Assembly (NCBI GenBank): GCA_905221605.1
Contig: CAJNDS010002670.1
Location: 115,001 to 179,000, forward strand
DNA from: Symbiodinium natans
Taxonomy: Eukaryota; Sar; Dinophyceae; Suessiales; Symbiodiniaceae
Direction: 5' to 3'
DNA: 64,000 bases
Shown here: in pieces, positions 10,365 to 20,895 of the stretch
Layout: each line of letters starts with the position of its first letter
How positions within the stretch are numbered: position 1 is the first letter of the stretch
Made by a program: the position numbers and the translations under genes
The notes under the pieces: model-generated
Told to the model about the DNA's origin: nothing
What the model saw: only the letters and a program-made list of their open reading frames with translations
The model's database searches: none

Positions 10365-11098
10365 ACAAGCACAGTGCCCAACCCCCTTGCCTATGTCTGC
10401 AAATCTGATACAAGCACCGTGCCCAACCCCCTTGCCTATCTCTGCAAATCGTGATACAAGCACAGTCCCCCCAAAACCCCGCTGCTTCTCTGTGCGAAAA
10501 TTCTCATAGAAGCACAGTCCCCCCAAAACCCCGCTGCTTCTCTGTGCGAAAATTCTCATACAAGCACAGTCTCCCCAAAACCCCGCTGCTTCTCTGTGCG
10601 AAAATTCTCACACAAGCACAGTCCCCCCAAAACCCCGCTGCTTCTCTGTGCGAAAATTCTCATACAAGCACCGTCCCCCCAAAACCCCGCTGCTTCTCTG
10701 TGCGAAAATTCTCACACAAGCACAGTCCCCAAAAACCCCGCTGCTTCTCTGTGCGAAAATTCTCATACAAGCACAGTCCCCCCAAAACCCCGCTGCTTCT
10801 CTGTGCGAAGCTTCTCATACAGTCACCGTCCCCCCAAAACCCCGCTGCTTCTCTGTGCGAAAATTCTCATGCAAGCACAGTCCCCCCAAAACCCCGCTGC
10901 TTCTCTGTGCCAAAATTCTCATGCAAGCACAGTCTCCCCAAAAGCCCGCTGCTTCTCTGTGCGAAAATTCTCTTACAAGCACAGTCCCTCCAAAACCCCG
11001 CTGCTTCTCTGTGCGAAAATTCTCATGCAAGCACAGTCCCCCCAAAACCCCGCTGCTTCTTTGTGCCAAATTTCTCATACCAGCACAGTCTCCCCAGG
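10365..11098 (+). repeat. 52-bp minisatellite, main block
   Basis: The unit starts ATACAAGCACAGTCCCCCC, continues AAAACCCCGCTGCTTCTCTG and ends TGCGAAAATTCTC. Starts fall at 10454, 10506 and 10558, so the period is exactly 52 bp, with about 12 good units plus two degenerate leading units with CCAACCCCC. Because 52 is 1 mod 3 and the unit lacks stops, each forward frame is open for hundreds of codons, giving a 52-residue super-repeat that cycles through three phases. The long forward and reverse frames here (up to 454 codons) are products of the repeat. I find no start context or flanking coding sequence to support a protein. Confidence 0.95.
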
Positions 11099-11281
11099 AC
11101 ACAGCCAGAATAGAACCCTGGATCTGCGCAACTCTGTGCGGCAAAGGCGAAAGGCAAACCAAAGAAAACTGAAACCCTCCTGCAAATGCCGGAAGAGCTA
11201 CATTGAGCTCAGGCCCGGACCCCAACTGCATCTGAGGACTTTGCAGGAACAAACAAACAAACATGTCCGAGCCAGACATGA

Positions 11282-11665
11282 GTGCACTGCTTCTCTGTGC
11301 AAAAATTCTCTTACAAGCACAGTCCCTCCAAAACCCCGCTGCTTCTCTGTGCGAAAATCTCATACAAGCACAGTCGCCCCAAAACCCCGCTGTTTCTCTG
11401 TGCGAAAATTCACATACAAGCACAGTCCCCCCAAAACCCCGCTGTTTCTCTGTGCGAAATTCTCAGACAAGCACAGCCCCCCCCCAAAAAAAAAAACCGC
11501 TGCTTCTCTGTGCGAAAATTCTCATACAAGGCACAGTTCCCCCAAAACCCCGCTGGTTCTCTGTGCGAAAATTCTCATACAAGCACCGTCCTCCAAAACC
11601 TCGCTGCTTATTTTTGAAACCGGTCATACAAGCACAGTCCCGCAACTCCCCTGCCCATCTTCTTT
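11282..11665 (+). repeat. 52-bp minisatellite, second block
   Basis: About seven further units follow a 180-bp non-repeat interruption (11099-11281). Units here drift: an A-rich slip occurs near 11485, and the last two begin TTTGAAACCGGTCAT instead of TCTGTGCGAAAATTCTCAT. The block decays gradually into unique sequence. Confidence 0.9.
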
Positions 11666-11832
11666 GAAACCGGTCATGCAAGGCACAGCCTGCCATTCTG
11701 CAAAACCGATTTCTGCAGACGCAAAGCATTTTTCCAGAGAGTCTGTCCAGACCGTAGCTTTGACACACACAAGACAGCAGAGACACACACACACACACAT
11801 AAAAATCGACACACACAGACAGAACATACAGA

Positions 11833-11900
11833 TGTGTGTGAAGTGCAGTAACCACCTGACTATGGATCAGACCTTGGGTTCGAATCCTGGAAACGCCTCA
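11833..11900 (+). other. tRNA-like sequence (degenerate, Arg-like anticodon arm)
   Basis: A consensus B box, GGTTCGAATCC, lies at about 11877. Upstream, CTGA and TCAG form a 4-bp stem around the 7-nt loop CTATGGA, as in an anticodon arm with ATG in the anticodon position. The loop would be one change from the ACG arginine type. The T-arm relies on G-T pairs and I cannot build a good D arm or acceptor stem. This is most likely a tRNA pseudogene or the head of a tRNA-derived SINE rather than a working tRNA. Confidence 0.35.
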
Positions 11901-11923
11901 CGGAGAACCTGGAGTTGGGAATC

Positions 11924-12003
11924 TTTTTTTAAAGCGGACGCCTCTTTACTACATCAGTAGCACAGTAGGAAGTTCTTGTGGGTCTCGCAACTAGGTGTGA
12001 AAC
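11924..12003 (-). mobile_element. SINE-like poly(A)-tailed element, copy C
   Basis: Read on the minus strand this runs GTTTCAC..., then a CTACTGTGCTACTGATGT core, then GTAAAGAGGCGTC, then a poly(A) of about seven. Copies at 30926-31008 (A) and 35717-35798 (B) share the same core and end in 10-11 A residues; a stub is at 6634-6652. Common 3' ends with A tails and variable 5' ends are what LINE-mobilised SINEs look like. Each copy supports the open tail 'TR.AYCATDVVKRR', but this is shared DNA rather than evidence of a protein. Confidence 0.65.
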
Positions 12004-13077
12004 AGATCGCCTAATTAAACACAAACCAACAAGAGAAACGAAACCACCCAGCCAACCAAAAAGCAACACAACAACCAACAGAAGACCAGAAGACGTGAAA
12101 AACCGAAGGTCCCTCTGGTACCTTTTCCCTTGAAAGCACGAACCCAAACCTGCTTCAACCAAGTGCGGACACACTCTTTTTCACTCGCAGGCCTTGAGCC
12201 AAAAGTCACGAAGTGCGCAAACTAAACGAATTCACATGTGAGCTTAAACTCAGCTTCAGAACGAAGTTCCTACACACTGCACACTCACTCAAAGTAGCGT
12301 ATTGGGCAAAAACATACTCGCATGATTTCCCAGGGAAATCATCGAGGCAAAAACCATCGAGGATGGGATCATAAAGATTCCCAATCACTCCGAAGCAAAA
12401 CAAATCTATACAAGCTGATCCAAAACATGACAAAACCATCAATGATCAGCCACGATCTTCCACCCCCCGCGTTTTGCTGAGGGTTCATGCCAAAGATCCA
12501 AAGTCCAACCACAGCTCGGCACTTCAACACTAAGGGGATGCCCTGGCCACATTCCCTTGGTGCGTACTCGCCACCAAAGCGAAACAACCGACACACCAGC
12601 CGATCTTTGACATAAAAACTTAAACTCATGCAAGATCCCACCATAAGGCAGGCTGTCCTGGGTCCGGTATTGGCTTGGTACCCAAGAGGTCGTAGTGAAA
12701 ACACGTTAAAACGAATTAATGCAAGGCTTCAGAGCATCAACCCCACTCTCAGTACTCAACCTCGACGTGGTCATACTCCTCACTTCCAGGAAAACAAGCT
12801 CACCAGCTAGCATCCGCTGGCAGAGCTCCAACGAAAACACGGCCTTCCTTCAGCATCGCCTCGATTCGCATCCAGGGTGCTTCCAGCCAAAACTCGTTCG
12901 TCACGTAGAAAGCGTAGCGCGGGCTTTCCACCATCTGAAAAACCAAACTCACATGCACTGACTCAAGGGCTCACATAACCAGGAAAAACACGGACGTGCC
13001 ATGGCGGCGCGGGAAGCCATGGCAATCTCAAAACGGCTGCGGGGCATCGTCTGCACCCCTTGAGGTCATCACGCACC
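12004..13077. other. Interval downstream of element 1; no gene seen
   Basis: This is the region 3' of the element 1 coding sequence on the minus strand. I searched for a polypurine tract and an LTR start in minus orientation and did not find a convincing one. A C-rich tract (polypurine on the minus strand) near 12459-12468 is the only candidate. Forward frames lack motifs. Confidence 0.4.
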
Positions 13078-14481
13078 TCAATCCATATCCTCGCCATCCA
13101 CATCATCCTTTTTCTCCTTCTCAACTTTCTCCTTCGCGGCATGTTCTTTTTCCACCTTCGATGACCGGCTTGGCTCGGATGTTTTCTTTTCTTGCAACAT
13201 CCTTTCCAGGTCCGCGATGCTGAGATTCGCACGCACTTGCTCGGCAATTTGCGCGATCATGGTAGCGTCCATGACTGGCGAGGCCACTGACACGGGAGAT
13301 CCTCTTGAGTCTTCCCGCTCCATTCGGGCCTTCTTCCTCTTCACCGCTTCAGCCTCCGCTGCCTCCAGCTCAGCAATCCCTTCTTTTCGCTTTCTCTCAG
13401 CTTCTTCTCGATCCTGCTGTTCCACAGCTTTCTTTACCATCTCTCTCAGCGCCTTTTCCTCTTGCTGAAAGTCATCGATTCCTTCGCACATGATCTGCCG
13501 CACCTGCTGCCACATATCTGATGGCATCATCAGATTGAATCTCTCCACGTAATCCGTTGGGAGATGCCACTTGCAGTCGCATTCCCAATTGACCATGCTC
13601 CTGGTCTCGTGCTCGGTCACCTTTTGCCAACCATTGGTCTTGTTCTTTTCTTCATCCTCAGTGAATCCAACCAATGACCCCAACACTATCTTGTAGTTGC
13701 CATAAACATGAAAGGCCCAACGCGGCACTGGTCTGCTACTCGCTTGAGCAAGAAAACCGTTGCGGGATATACTGTGCAACAAACCATGCATGTCACACAA
13801 CCGATCATGATACACATGACTAATCCCTTTCTTGGCTTCTCCCATTCCTATCAACACAGCCATCGTTACAGCTTGTATGATCTTCGCCAATCGCTCATCG
13901 TTCATTCGTCGGCCATTGCCGCTTCGGCCATTGCCGTTCGTTCTTCGCACTTGTACATTTCTTTCAACTTCTTCTTGGTCCACAAACTCTCCTACATATC
14001 CGAGGCTTGTCATGTACTTTCGGATCTTGTCTTTGCTTAAACTCTTTGTTCCCAGATCAGCTGGGTTGTCCTTTCCTTTGATCGCTTTGATGATCAACCT
14101 CGGGATACTCTGGATCCATAACAGATCAACGTCGAGATGACGGGCTTTCCCCAGTCCTTTCCGAGCAATCAGTTGTCTTGAACTGCTCGAATCTGAATAC
14201 ATCACCATCTTTGGTTCTTTTCCGAGGATTCTCGTCAACAGTGCCTTCAGAAACACTCCTTCAGAAAGTATTGACGTTGCGGCGATAGTCTCCGCTTCAC
14301 ATGAGCTGAGAGCTATGCTCTTCTGCCGCTTGCTCTGAAAATGAATCAGATTTCCATTCAGCATGATCGCTCCACACGACACACTTTGCCTCGACTCTCT
14401 GTCGGCTGCCCAATCAGAATCCGTCACTATCTCCAACAGTGACTCTTGCTCATATCTCGACTTCTTCATCTTTTCTCTCAT
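13078..14481 (-). pseudogene. Element 1 RNase H with C-terminal extension
   Basis: The frame of 467 codons opens with a copia RNase H: 'TDSDWA' (first catalytic Asp), 'SIALSSCEAE' (Glu), 'YSDSSSSRQL' (Asp), then 'RHLDVDLLW' and 'ADLGTKSLS'. RNase H ends around residue 165. A further ~300 residues follow, with a short hydrophobic stretch (IIQAVTMAVLIGMGEA), an aromatic middle part and a charged, probably coiled-coil tail rich in Glu/Lys/Arg. The extension is unusual, since copia polyproteins normally stop shortly after RNase H, and element 3 has an analogous one. The frame overlaps the RT frame by 32 nt, so the pol is broken here by a frameshift. Confidence 0.8.
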
Positions 14482-15961
14482 TTCGCTCTTCGGTGAAACT
14501 TCTTCCTGGGTAACTCTTCTTGTGTATCAGCGACACGTCGGGTGTACCTTTCAGATACTTCGCAGCATGCCTCAGCAGTTCCCTGTCTGCTTCCACAGGC
14601 GCTGCTAGCTTCGTTGAAAGTTTCTTCAGAACATACATCAGATCGGGCCGTTCCGGTGCTAAGTACAACAGTATACCTACACCTTTCCTGTACGTGTGGT
14701 GATCCGCTTCCGATAGCGGGTCCATTCCTCCTTTCTTCGCTTGCATTGCCCTTCCATTGTCCGCTGTGCATGGCAATTTCTTTGGATACGAATTTTCCAA
14801 CTCCAACACTTCGGTCAATCCTTCGATGTACTTGGAATTCATCGTGATCTCAACGTCTCCATCGTTCACTGCGCTGAATCCTCTCTTCAGAAAACTCATT
14901 GAACCTTCTTGTTCTCGCAACGGTCCTTCGACCTTGATCTTCAACTTCTTCTTTCTCAGAAACTCGATCAATCCTTGAAACTCTTTCTCCGTCGCGTATA
15001 GTTCCATGTCGTCAACGTGTGACAACACAACCATTCCAGCCTTTCCCTTTTCTTGTCTCCTGTAAAACAAAGCTGGTAGTCCTTCGTCGGATTTGAGTCC
15101 ATACTCTTCGAGGTATCCTTTCAGCTTGTTGAACCATGCGCTTGATCCTATCCGTTGCCCTGGCAACGTGAATCCGAGTTCATAGTATTTTCCGTCGACT
15201 TCGACGACTGTTGGTTCTTCTTGTTCTACCATCAAGTAGGCATCTCCTACGTCAATGCTTCCGAGTATGTGGTCGTTTGACGACGCAAACATTGCTGAGA
15301 GCAACTTCACTGTGCTCGCAACTCCCGTTGGAGAAAATAGCGTTGCGATGTCCGTTGACCCCAACCATTTCAACTCGCGGGCAACTAACCGGCCACGCCG
15401 TTGCCATTCATTGTCTCGATGCCTCCAATCGTAGACAACTTTGGTTGAGAGGTACTTGTAGTTGCTCACGCTCGTGCCTTCAGGCAGCTCTTTCAAGACT
15501 TTCATCTCTGTAAGTCGGCTTATCTCGTGCTCTCTTGACACAACGTCGACCTTCGTCAGCTCATCTTCGTCCAACTTCGGAGGTCCATCTTCGAACTTGT
15601 TTGACCACTTTGGCATACTTTCCTCGAACTCTTCGTCTTCTCCGAGCTCCGAGCTTCTTTCCTCTTCAGGCTCTTCAAACTCGACTTCGAGTCCTTCAAA
15701 CTCCTCCAACTCTACCTCTTCGTCATCATGGTACTTCGGCAATTCTTTCCTGAGGAATGACGCAACTTCTTGCACACTTCTTGTGGCCATTATCCTTCTC
15801 ACGGTTCCTGAGGGTTCTCCTCTTTGGATCTTCTCCGGTCGTTCTTCAACTTGTCCGCTTCCTTCGTCGACTCTTGGCCTTGTTTGCTTCAGGTTCTTCC
15901 GCGGCTGCTCCTTCGAGTTCTCTTTTGCTTGTGCCTTCCGGCTCTTCTTCCTCGGCTTCAC
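14450..15961 (-). pseudogene. Element 1 reverse transcriptase (copia RVT_2)
   Basis: This frame of 503 codons carries the copia-type RT: 'VVYDWRHRDNEWQRRGRLVAREL' region (fingers), 'GSIDVGDAYL' (palm motif A, Asp), 'LPGQRIGSSAWFNKL' (motif B region), 'LSHVDDMELYA' (catalytic VDD box with His for Tyr), 'MSFLKRGF' and 'LLYLAPERPDLMYVLKKLS' (thumb/connection). Acidic linker precedes the domain. It ends on a stop 32 nt after the RNase H frame begins. The domain itself has no visible internal lesion. Confidence 0.9.
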
Positions 15962-17786
15962 CCGAGGTCAGACTTGCTTCATCTCTTTTCCTTGCCGCTG
16001 CTCCTTTCCTGCTGCTTGCTTCAGAATTTCTTTGGCCTTCGCCGGGATCTTCATCATTGTCATCATCATCACTTGTCGGTGGATCAGATGCCATTGCATC
16101 GCTTGGTCTTTCCGACGCTGTCGGGCTATACTGCGGCGTCTCCAGACCAACTGCTGGAGTTCTCGGGACTTGTACTGGCGGTCCTTCGATCGGCGCCACT
16201 TCGATTCCACTCGATGGCGGTAGCCTCTTCGGCTGCTTCGACCGTCCTGTCAACTGCTCTTGGCTATAGTTCCACGGCGTTCCGCATGCATTTGCCAATG
16301 TCTCCACTTCGAACGTTGGCGAACATTGTCTCATTGTCCGACTCTTGATGATTCCGCAACTGGTGCTCACCAGCTTCATGTTCGAAACCATATCTTTTCC
16401 AACGAAGATTCCTTTCTTCCATGCTTCACCTTTTTCCTTTGTCTTCGGTAGTGGTTTCGCCACAACCACACTACCCCATGGTACCAAAATTCCTTTGTAC
16501 TCACGGTCAAATACCAACTCGAACGGGGTTTTCCCCTGTTGTACAACAAACCTGTTCAGCAGGAATGCTGCATGTCTTGGTGCCCATGGATACAGTGTAC
16601 TCTCGCTTGTGATCTTTACCTTCGCTTCTTTCTCAACTCCATACACCAAAGTCTTCGATAGGTTCCTCACGGTTTGTACCATCTTTCAACTTGCGCTCCT
16701 TGGTGTGTGTCTGGTGCAACGTCTTGAATCTCTGTCTCAAGCTTCTGCATTTTCCTTATCGTCTGCACCTTCTTTCTTAACGCAATCATCGCTGGTTCGG
16801 TGTCCGTTCTCAAGATCACTTTCGGCTGCATTAGCATCAGCAGGAATTGCGTGGACAAACTTTGTCTCTTGGTCCACCATGACCAAACTTATGCACAATG
16901 CATCTTTCACGTCTTTTGCATCTTCTTCGTTCCTTGTTCCGGTGAACTTGAAATCCATGCTTACCAACGACGCTTCATACTTCTTCTCTGTTATCTTGAA
17001 ATCATCTTCTCTACTTCTTGTTGCCGAACAACTTTCACACCAGTCCGCCTTCGGCAGGTGTGTCAGCTCGTGTCTCTTCCTTTCTTCTTCGCTCGGCGCT
17101 TCCGGTCTCTTCTCTCCATCTGGCTCTCTTGAGAACTCAACCTCGAGTCCTTTCGAGATTTCGACTAGTTCTTTCATCTTGTTTGACGCTACAGCTTCTT
17201 TCAGTCTCTGCCAAATTTGAGCTTTGCTTCCTGTCTTTCCTATCTTGAGGAACTCGCAAGCATTCCTCAACTGCTTTATCGTACTCGCTGGTGTCAGCTC
17301 GATTCCTCCGATCTTCATTCTCTCATCCATTGCTTCTCCAAGTTTCGGAAGTTGTTCTTCAACCTTCTTTCGTTCACTCTCATCGTTCTCTTCTTGCAGA
17401 TGCTGTCCTGGGTTCGCACCAGGACTTGGCGCTTGTGCTAATTCTTCGATTCCTTTGTCAATTTCTCGCTGCAACTCTTCTTCTGATCTTCCTTTCCATA
17501 GATCTTCTTGTTCTTGTTGTTCCATCTCCACATCACGCTTTTCCTCTGGTTCCTTTCTTTTGTACGGACTGCTGTATTCTCCGTAATCTTCGACACTTCT
17601 CGGAAATCTTTCCATGATCGTGATGACCACTGCCTTCTCGATCTCTGGTACTATGACCATTGTGCCTCTTTCTCTCCACTCCTCGGCACACTCATAAAAT
17701 CCCATTTCTTCCCAGACTGTTTGCTCTTCTTCATATCTTGTTCTCAGCGTGGTTCTGCGTGAACGCTTTTCCTTCGTCTCTTCCAA
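15846..17786 (-). pseudogene. Element 1 integrase with SAP-like segment, split over frames
   Basis: Three overlapping minus-strand frames make up the integrase. The frame ending at 16737 (349 codons) contains a SAP-like helix-hairpin ('LRNACEFLKIGKTGSKAQIW'), then the zinc-binding 'LTHLPKADWCESC', then 'SMDFKFTG' with the first catalytic Asp. A frame at 16667-16858 supplies 'LRTDTEPAM' (second Asp) and 'HQGAQVERW' (Glu). The frame 15846-16682 carries the C-terminal part ('YPWAPRHAAFLLNRF', 'GSVVVAKPLP', 'WKKGIFVGKD'). At least two frameshifts therefore split the catalytic core. The SAP-like part is not a standard copia domain. Confidence 0.8.
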
Positions 17787-18000
17787 GGCTGTACGTCGTG
17801 TTCACGTCCCAGTCGATTCTCACTGGCCGTCCGTCGGTGAAATAAAACCACCCTCTTCGTACTTGCCATTCTCTATGTCATCCTTCAGTTCCTTCGTCAG
17901 GGTAAGCTTCCTGATTGAGATCGGCACATCGTCTTGTCATTTCCCATTGCCGCTCGGTATCTGTCACCGTTGAGTTTCTTGAAAACCTTATCGGGACATA
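17787..18000 (-). pseudogene. Element 1 pre-integrase linker (frameshifted)
   Basis: Minus-strand translations 'LTKELKDDIENGKYEEGG' and, one frame over, 'FTDGRPVRIDWDVNTTYSLG' correspond in position and pattern to the region of element 3 between protease and integrase (there 'WSFWRDPYQVHYSLG'). A frameshift separates the two pieces. Confidence 0.55.
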
Positions 18001-18690
18001 CGATACCGACGTCCCGCAGACAACTGGCACACAGCGAGCGGGCACAGCGTTAAACAATTTGTTAACAAACTTCCACAGCCTTCTAATGCAACTCCGCTCA
18101 ACACTGCAATGGCTTCACAGGGATATACAAAGCAACAAAGAAAAATCAACATCCTGTCGCTTAACCCGGATACTTCCGCAACACCAACCACATTGCGCAA
18201 GCTAAACGTTTGGGTGCTGATTGCAAGCACCAACCCAGCCCCACGTTGCGCAAACAAGCTGGGAAATCAAAGACAAGATACTTGCCACATTTGTATGATG
18301 CATAAGCAGAGTCAGTTTGTTGTGCACGCCAACCAGAACCGCAGATGCCCACACCCATCTTGCTGCAGATATGTAGTCCACTTAGAAACTGCTGCGCTGC
18401 CAATGGAACATCATGTCAACGTCAAGCTTCCGCCGTTGTGGAATTTTGAGAAGCGCTTTTGTGATGGTTTTGTTGCTATTCGCAGTACATCGTGTGCCGG
18501 CCATTTGGCAACTTGCCAAACCCACAAGATTAGCAAAGCCAATGGTAAGACAGGTTACCATGCCTTACGAACAATCAACAGCTTGGATTGTATTGGCATT
18601 TCTTCAAGCATATTGGAAACAAGCTGAACCCCTGGGCGCTCGGCCGCACGCATATGGTTATGCGCGCGCATCGAGGCCATGGTTTTTTAA
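18001..18690. other. Probable insertion between protease and integrase of element 1
   Basis: Neither strand shows copia homology, while flanking sequence does on both sides. The distance between the protease DSG and the integrase HHCC site is about 2050 bp here against about 1400 bp in element 3, consistent with ~650 bp of inserted DNA. I could not identify its ends or family. Confidence 0.4.
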
Positions 18691-18699
18691 CATGCGGTG

Positions 18700-19190
18700 T
18701 TAGAGCGACTGTGCGACGCTGGATATAGCTTTGTCAGATGCTTGCATGACATTGCCAACGCATTCCCGTCGATGTTCCATGAGCATATTGTTTCCATTCT
18801 TCTGCTTCACTAACTTCGTCAGGAACGCACTGCATGCATCCTGGGGCTCGATGCCCCATCCGACTTTGTACAACTTCCCCACTGCAAACAGCGGTTGGGT
18901 CACTTGACCAAACACGGCGGTGTCCTTGACCTTAATCACTCTTCCATCGGATCTTTGGAATTCAAACGTTATGTTGGTTCTCGCTTCGATCGTTCTGATT
19001 GCATTTCCTTGTGCATCCGTAATGACCATCTCTAGTGCTGGAAGTTCTACTTCTCCGCTATAGTAGCTGAACGGCAAGACATGGCAGTCTGCTCCACTGT
19101 CTAGGACAACTTCGATCAGGTCTTCATACCCTGGTAACCGAACCGTTCGTACTCGATCCTTACTTGCTTCTTGGCATTTGGACTTGGGCT
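18700..19190 (-). pseudogene. Element 1 aspartic protease
   Basis: Minus-strand reading gives 'IEVVLDSGADCHVLPFSYY', the retropepsin active site, followed by 'PLFAVGKLYKVGWGIEPQD', matching element 3's 'PLLAVGKLMKKGWEF'. The protease frame is +1 relative to the upstream Gag-tail frame that ends at 19116, so a frameshift lies near 19140-19190. The frame ends early at 18700 where the presumed insertion begins. Confidence 0.85.
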
Positions 19191-20470
19191 TGGATTCTCA
19201 ATCGATTCCTGTCTGACTTCTGATCGGTCTTCTTCTTGAGCACTTGGACTTGGGCTTGGATTCTCAACCGATTCCTGTTTGACTTCTGCTCGGTCTTCTT
19301 CATACCACATCTGGCACTCGTCCAGCTCGTTCAGCTCTTCATCTTCTTGGCTTATGTCGAACACTTGAACTTCCTTGACCATTCTTGCGTAGGGCTTGTT
19401 TCCCCATTCTCGAAACATCTCGATAGAAGTCTACGATCTCTTCATCGTCTTCTTCGTCGACTTTCTCGATTCTTGTCATCGACCTCTCATTGACTCTTCT
19501 CACTTGTTCACTCCCTTTGGCAGCTTGCGCAACTCGCACTTTGCGATTGCTCTTGACTTCGGTACTGGCTTGGATGTGAACTGGTGCTTGACTGTGATGG
19601 TGCATTCCACACACCACTTGACCATTCTTGATCTTGGTTCCAATCTTCTTCGCCTTCGCGCACTTGTCGCATCTTTCCTTTCGACTTTCCGGAGTCCTTT
19701 CCTCCTTTCGCTGACGTCCAACATTCTGACGCGAAGTGACTACTCCAGATCTTGATCCTTTTCCACCTGAACCTTTTCCTTGACTTCCGTAGCCATTCTC
19801 CACTTGCCTCACAGACTTTCCTCGTCCTTTGCCACGGCCTTTGCCGCGACCTCTTCCTCTTCCGCCTTTTCTCTCTTTTCCTTTTCCTTTTCCTTTTCCT
19901 TTCTCGAACTTTCCTTGTCCTTTTCCTCTTCCTCCTTTTCCTTTGTCATACTTTCCTTTTCCTTTTAGACGATCGATCTCCATTGGGATCGGTCCTTGGT
20001 ACTCCTTGGAGCTTGAACTTGTTCCTGGGGCCTGAACGCTCAACGGACCACGTTTGGTTGCTTCGTTCGTACTGTAGCTTCGTTCTTAAATCGTTGTAAC
20101 TTGTCTTCTCATTGATTCCTACCATGATGTGCTGCTTCAGATTCTGCGGGATGCCCTTCAGCAACGTCCCAATCTTTAGATTGTCATCGTACTTCGTTGC
20201 CGATAACTTCTCATACTCATTGACCAAGTTCTGGAATGTGAGGACATAATCCATCAGGCTGGCTCCCTTTGCCATTGCAGGATCCTACCAGGCTTGGGCC
20301 ATTGCCAGACTTCTAGATCTGGAGGATGGTTCGAGCTCCATTGTGAGTCGCCTCCAGACTTCAAATCCATCATGTTGTCGACTTCTTAACGGCCGATGCT
20401 TCAAGTAGCTGCTCAAGACGGAATACAGCTTCATTCCTCGTATCTTTCGTCCTTGTGAAAGTTCCTGTCT
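19116..20470 (-). pseudogene. Element 1 Gag, 5' truncated, in several frames
   Basis: From the 5' side: 'LYSVLSSYLKHRPLR' and 'DGFEVWRRL' (about 20440-20330) match element 3 Gag. The frame 19946-20275 holds 'LLKGIPQNLKQHIMVGINEK' (Gag core). The frame 19339-20043 holds the Gly-Lys-Arg-rich tail, and the frame 19116-19418 an acidic linker with a duplicated 'ENPSPSP' segment before the protease. No intact CCHC knuckle was seen. Frames change at least three times, so this copy cannot make a normal Gag. Confidence 0.8.
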
Positions 20471-20477
20471 AAGGACA

Positions 20478-20852
20478 TGTTAACTTTGTTGTCCTGCATG
20501 CTGGCTCAGAGTTGTGTGTGTGTAGTTGGAGGAACTCCGTAGTTGTGCCTTGGAGGCTCGACGGGAGTGCTGCTTCAAGTGGGAAAGCCTTTTGAAGTGC
20601 TTGAGTTGTAGGGATGTGTGTCTGGAAGCTGTAGAAGTGACTGTGCACGTTTTTGCTTGCTTTAGGTGTAGTTGGGTAGGTCCCGAGAACTCCCACTGAC
20701 GTTTGAGTTTGTTTTGTGGCTGTGGAGAACACGTGGCAGAGCAGATTTTTCACCTGTGTGTAAAGAGTTTCACTGACGAAGCCTCCGGCTTATGACTTTG
20801 GCTCAAGTCGTGAGAAAAAGAGGGTTCAGCGCGCTGCTGCTGTGTTTTCACA
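20478..20852 (+). mobile_element. LTR-like terminal repeat, start TGTTAAC, end TTTTCACA
   Basis: The segment begins TGTTAACTTTG and ends TTTTCACA directly against a 12-nt candidate primer-binding site at 20853. TG...CA ends, position against a PBS, and the sharp end of element 1's gag at its left side together support a 5' LTR of about 375 bp. A diverged relative ending GCTTTTCACA lies at 23674; the last ~80 bp of each share TTTGGCT(C/T)AAGT and AAAAAGAG. The 5-bp target duplication could not be confirmed. Confidence 0.5.
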
Positions 20853-20864
20853 TGGTAGCGGAGC
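20853..20864 (+). promoter_or_regulatory. Primer-binding site TGGTAGCGGAGC
   Basis: These twelve nucleotides immediately follow the LTR end and are identical to those after the element 2 LTR at 36019-36030. The reverse complement ends ...CUACCA, like the 3' terminus of eukaryotic initiator tRNA-Met, the usual copia primer. Two independent occurrences next to CA-ending LTRs make this a confident PBS. The exact tRNA is inferred. Confidence 0.75.
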
Positions 20865-20895
20865 GTGTGTAGCACGCTCGTAGAAACTAGAAGCC

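Larger units (their letters stand above)
13078..20473 (-). mobile_element. Ty1/copia retrotransposon, element 1 (frameshifted, 5' truncated)
   Basis: On the minus strand the order is Gag, protease, integrase, reverse transcriptase, RNase H, which is the copia order. At least five frame changes separate these domains, and the gag 5' end is missing: homology to element 3's gag stops at about 20470, immediately before a TG that begins an LTR-like unit on the other strand (20478). The most economical reading is an old copia copy interrupted by a second LTR element. No LTR of its own was found. About 650 bp between protease and integrase (about 18000-18690) has no counterpart in element 3 and may be a further insertion. 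Confidence 0.85.

Noticed and set aside
10454-11098. CRISPR-like regular repeat array
   Set aside because: Units are directly adjacent with no variable spacers, and the context is eukaryotic.
10451-11960. Forward ORFs of 134-454 codons and reverse ORFs of up to 202 codons with repeated PKTPLLLCAK-type peptides
   Set aside because: They are the stop-free 52-bp minisatellite read in different phases; no non-repeat coding sequence or domain is attached.
13217-20099. Many plus-strand ORFs rich in Ser, Leu and Phe (for example 15462-16223 and 16345-17220)
   Set aside because: They are antisense shadows of the minus-strand copia element 1, whose Lys/Glu-rich coding sequence reads as Ser/Leu/Phe on the other strand.
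20797-20807. TTTGGCTCAAG, last 11 nt of the dinoflagellate spliced leader
   Set aside because: Only 11 nt match, which could occur by chance in 64 kb on two strands, and a related word (TTTGGCTTAAG) sits at the same place in the LTR-like end at 23.6 kb, so it is probably part of that repeat.
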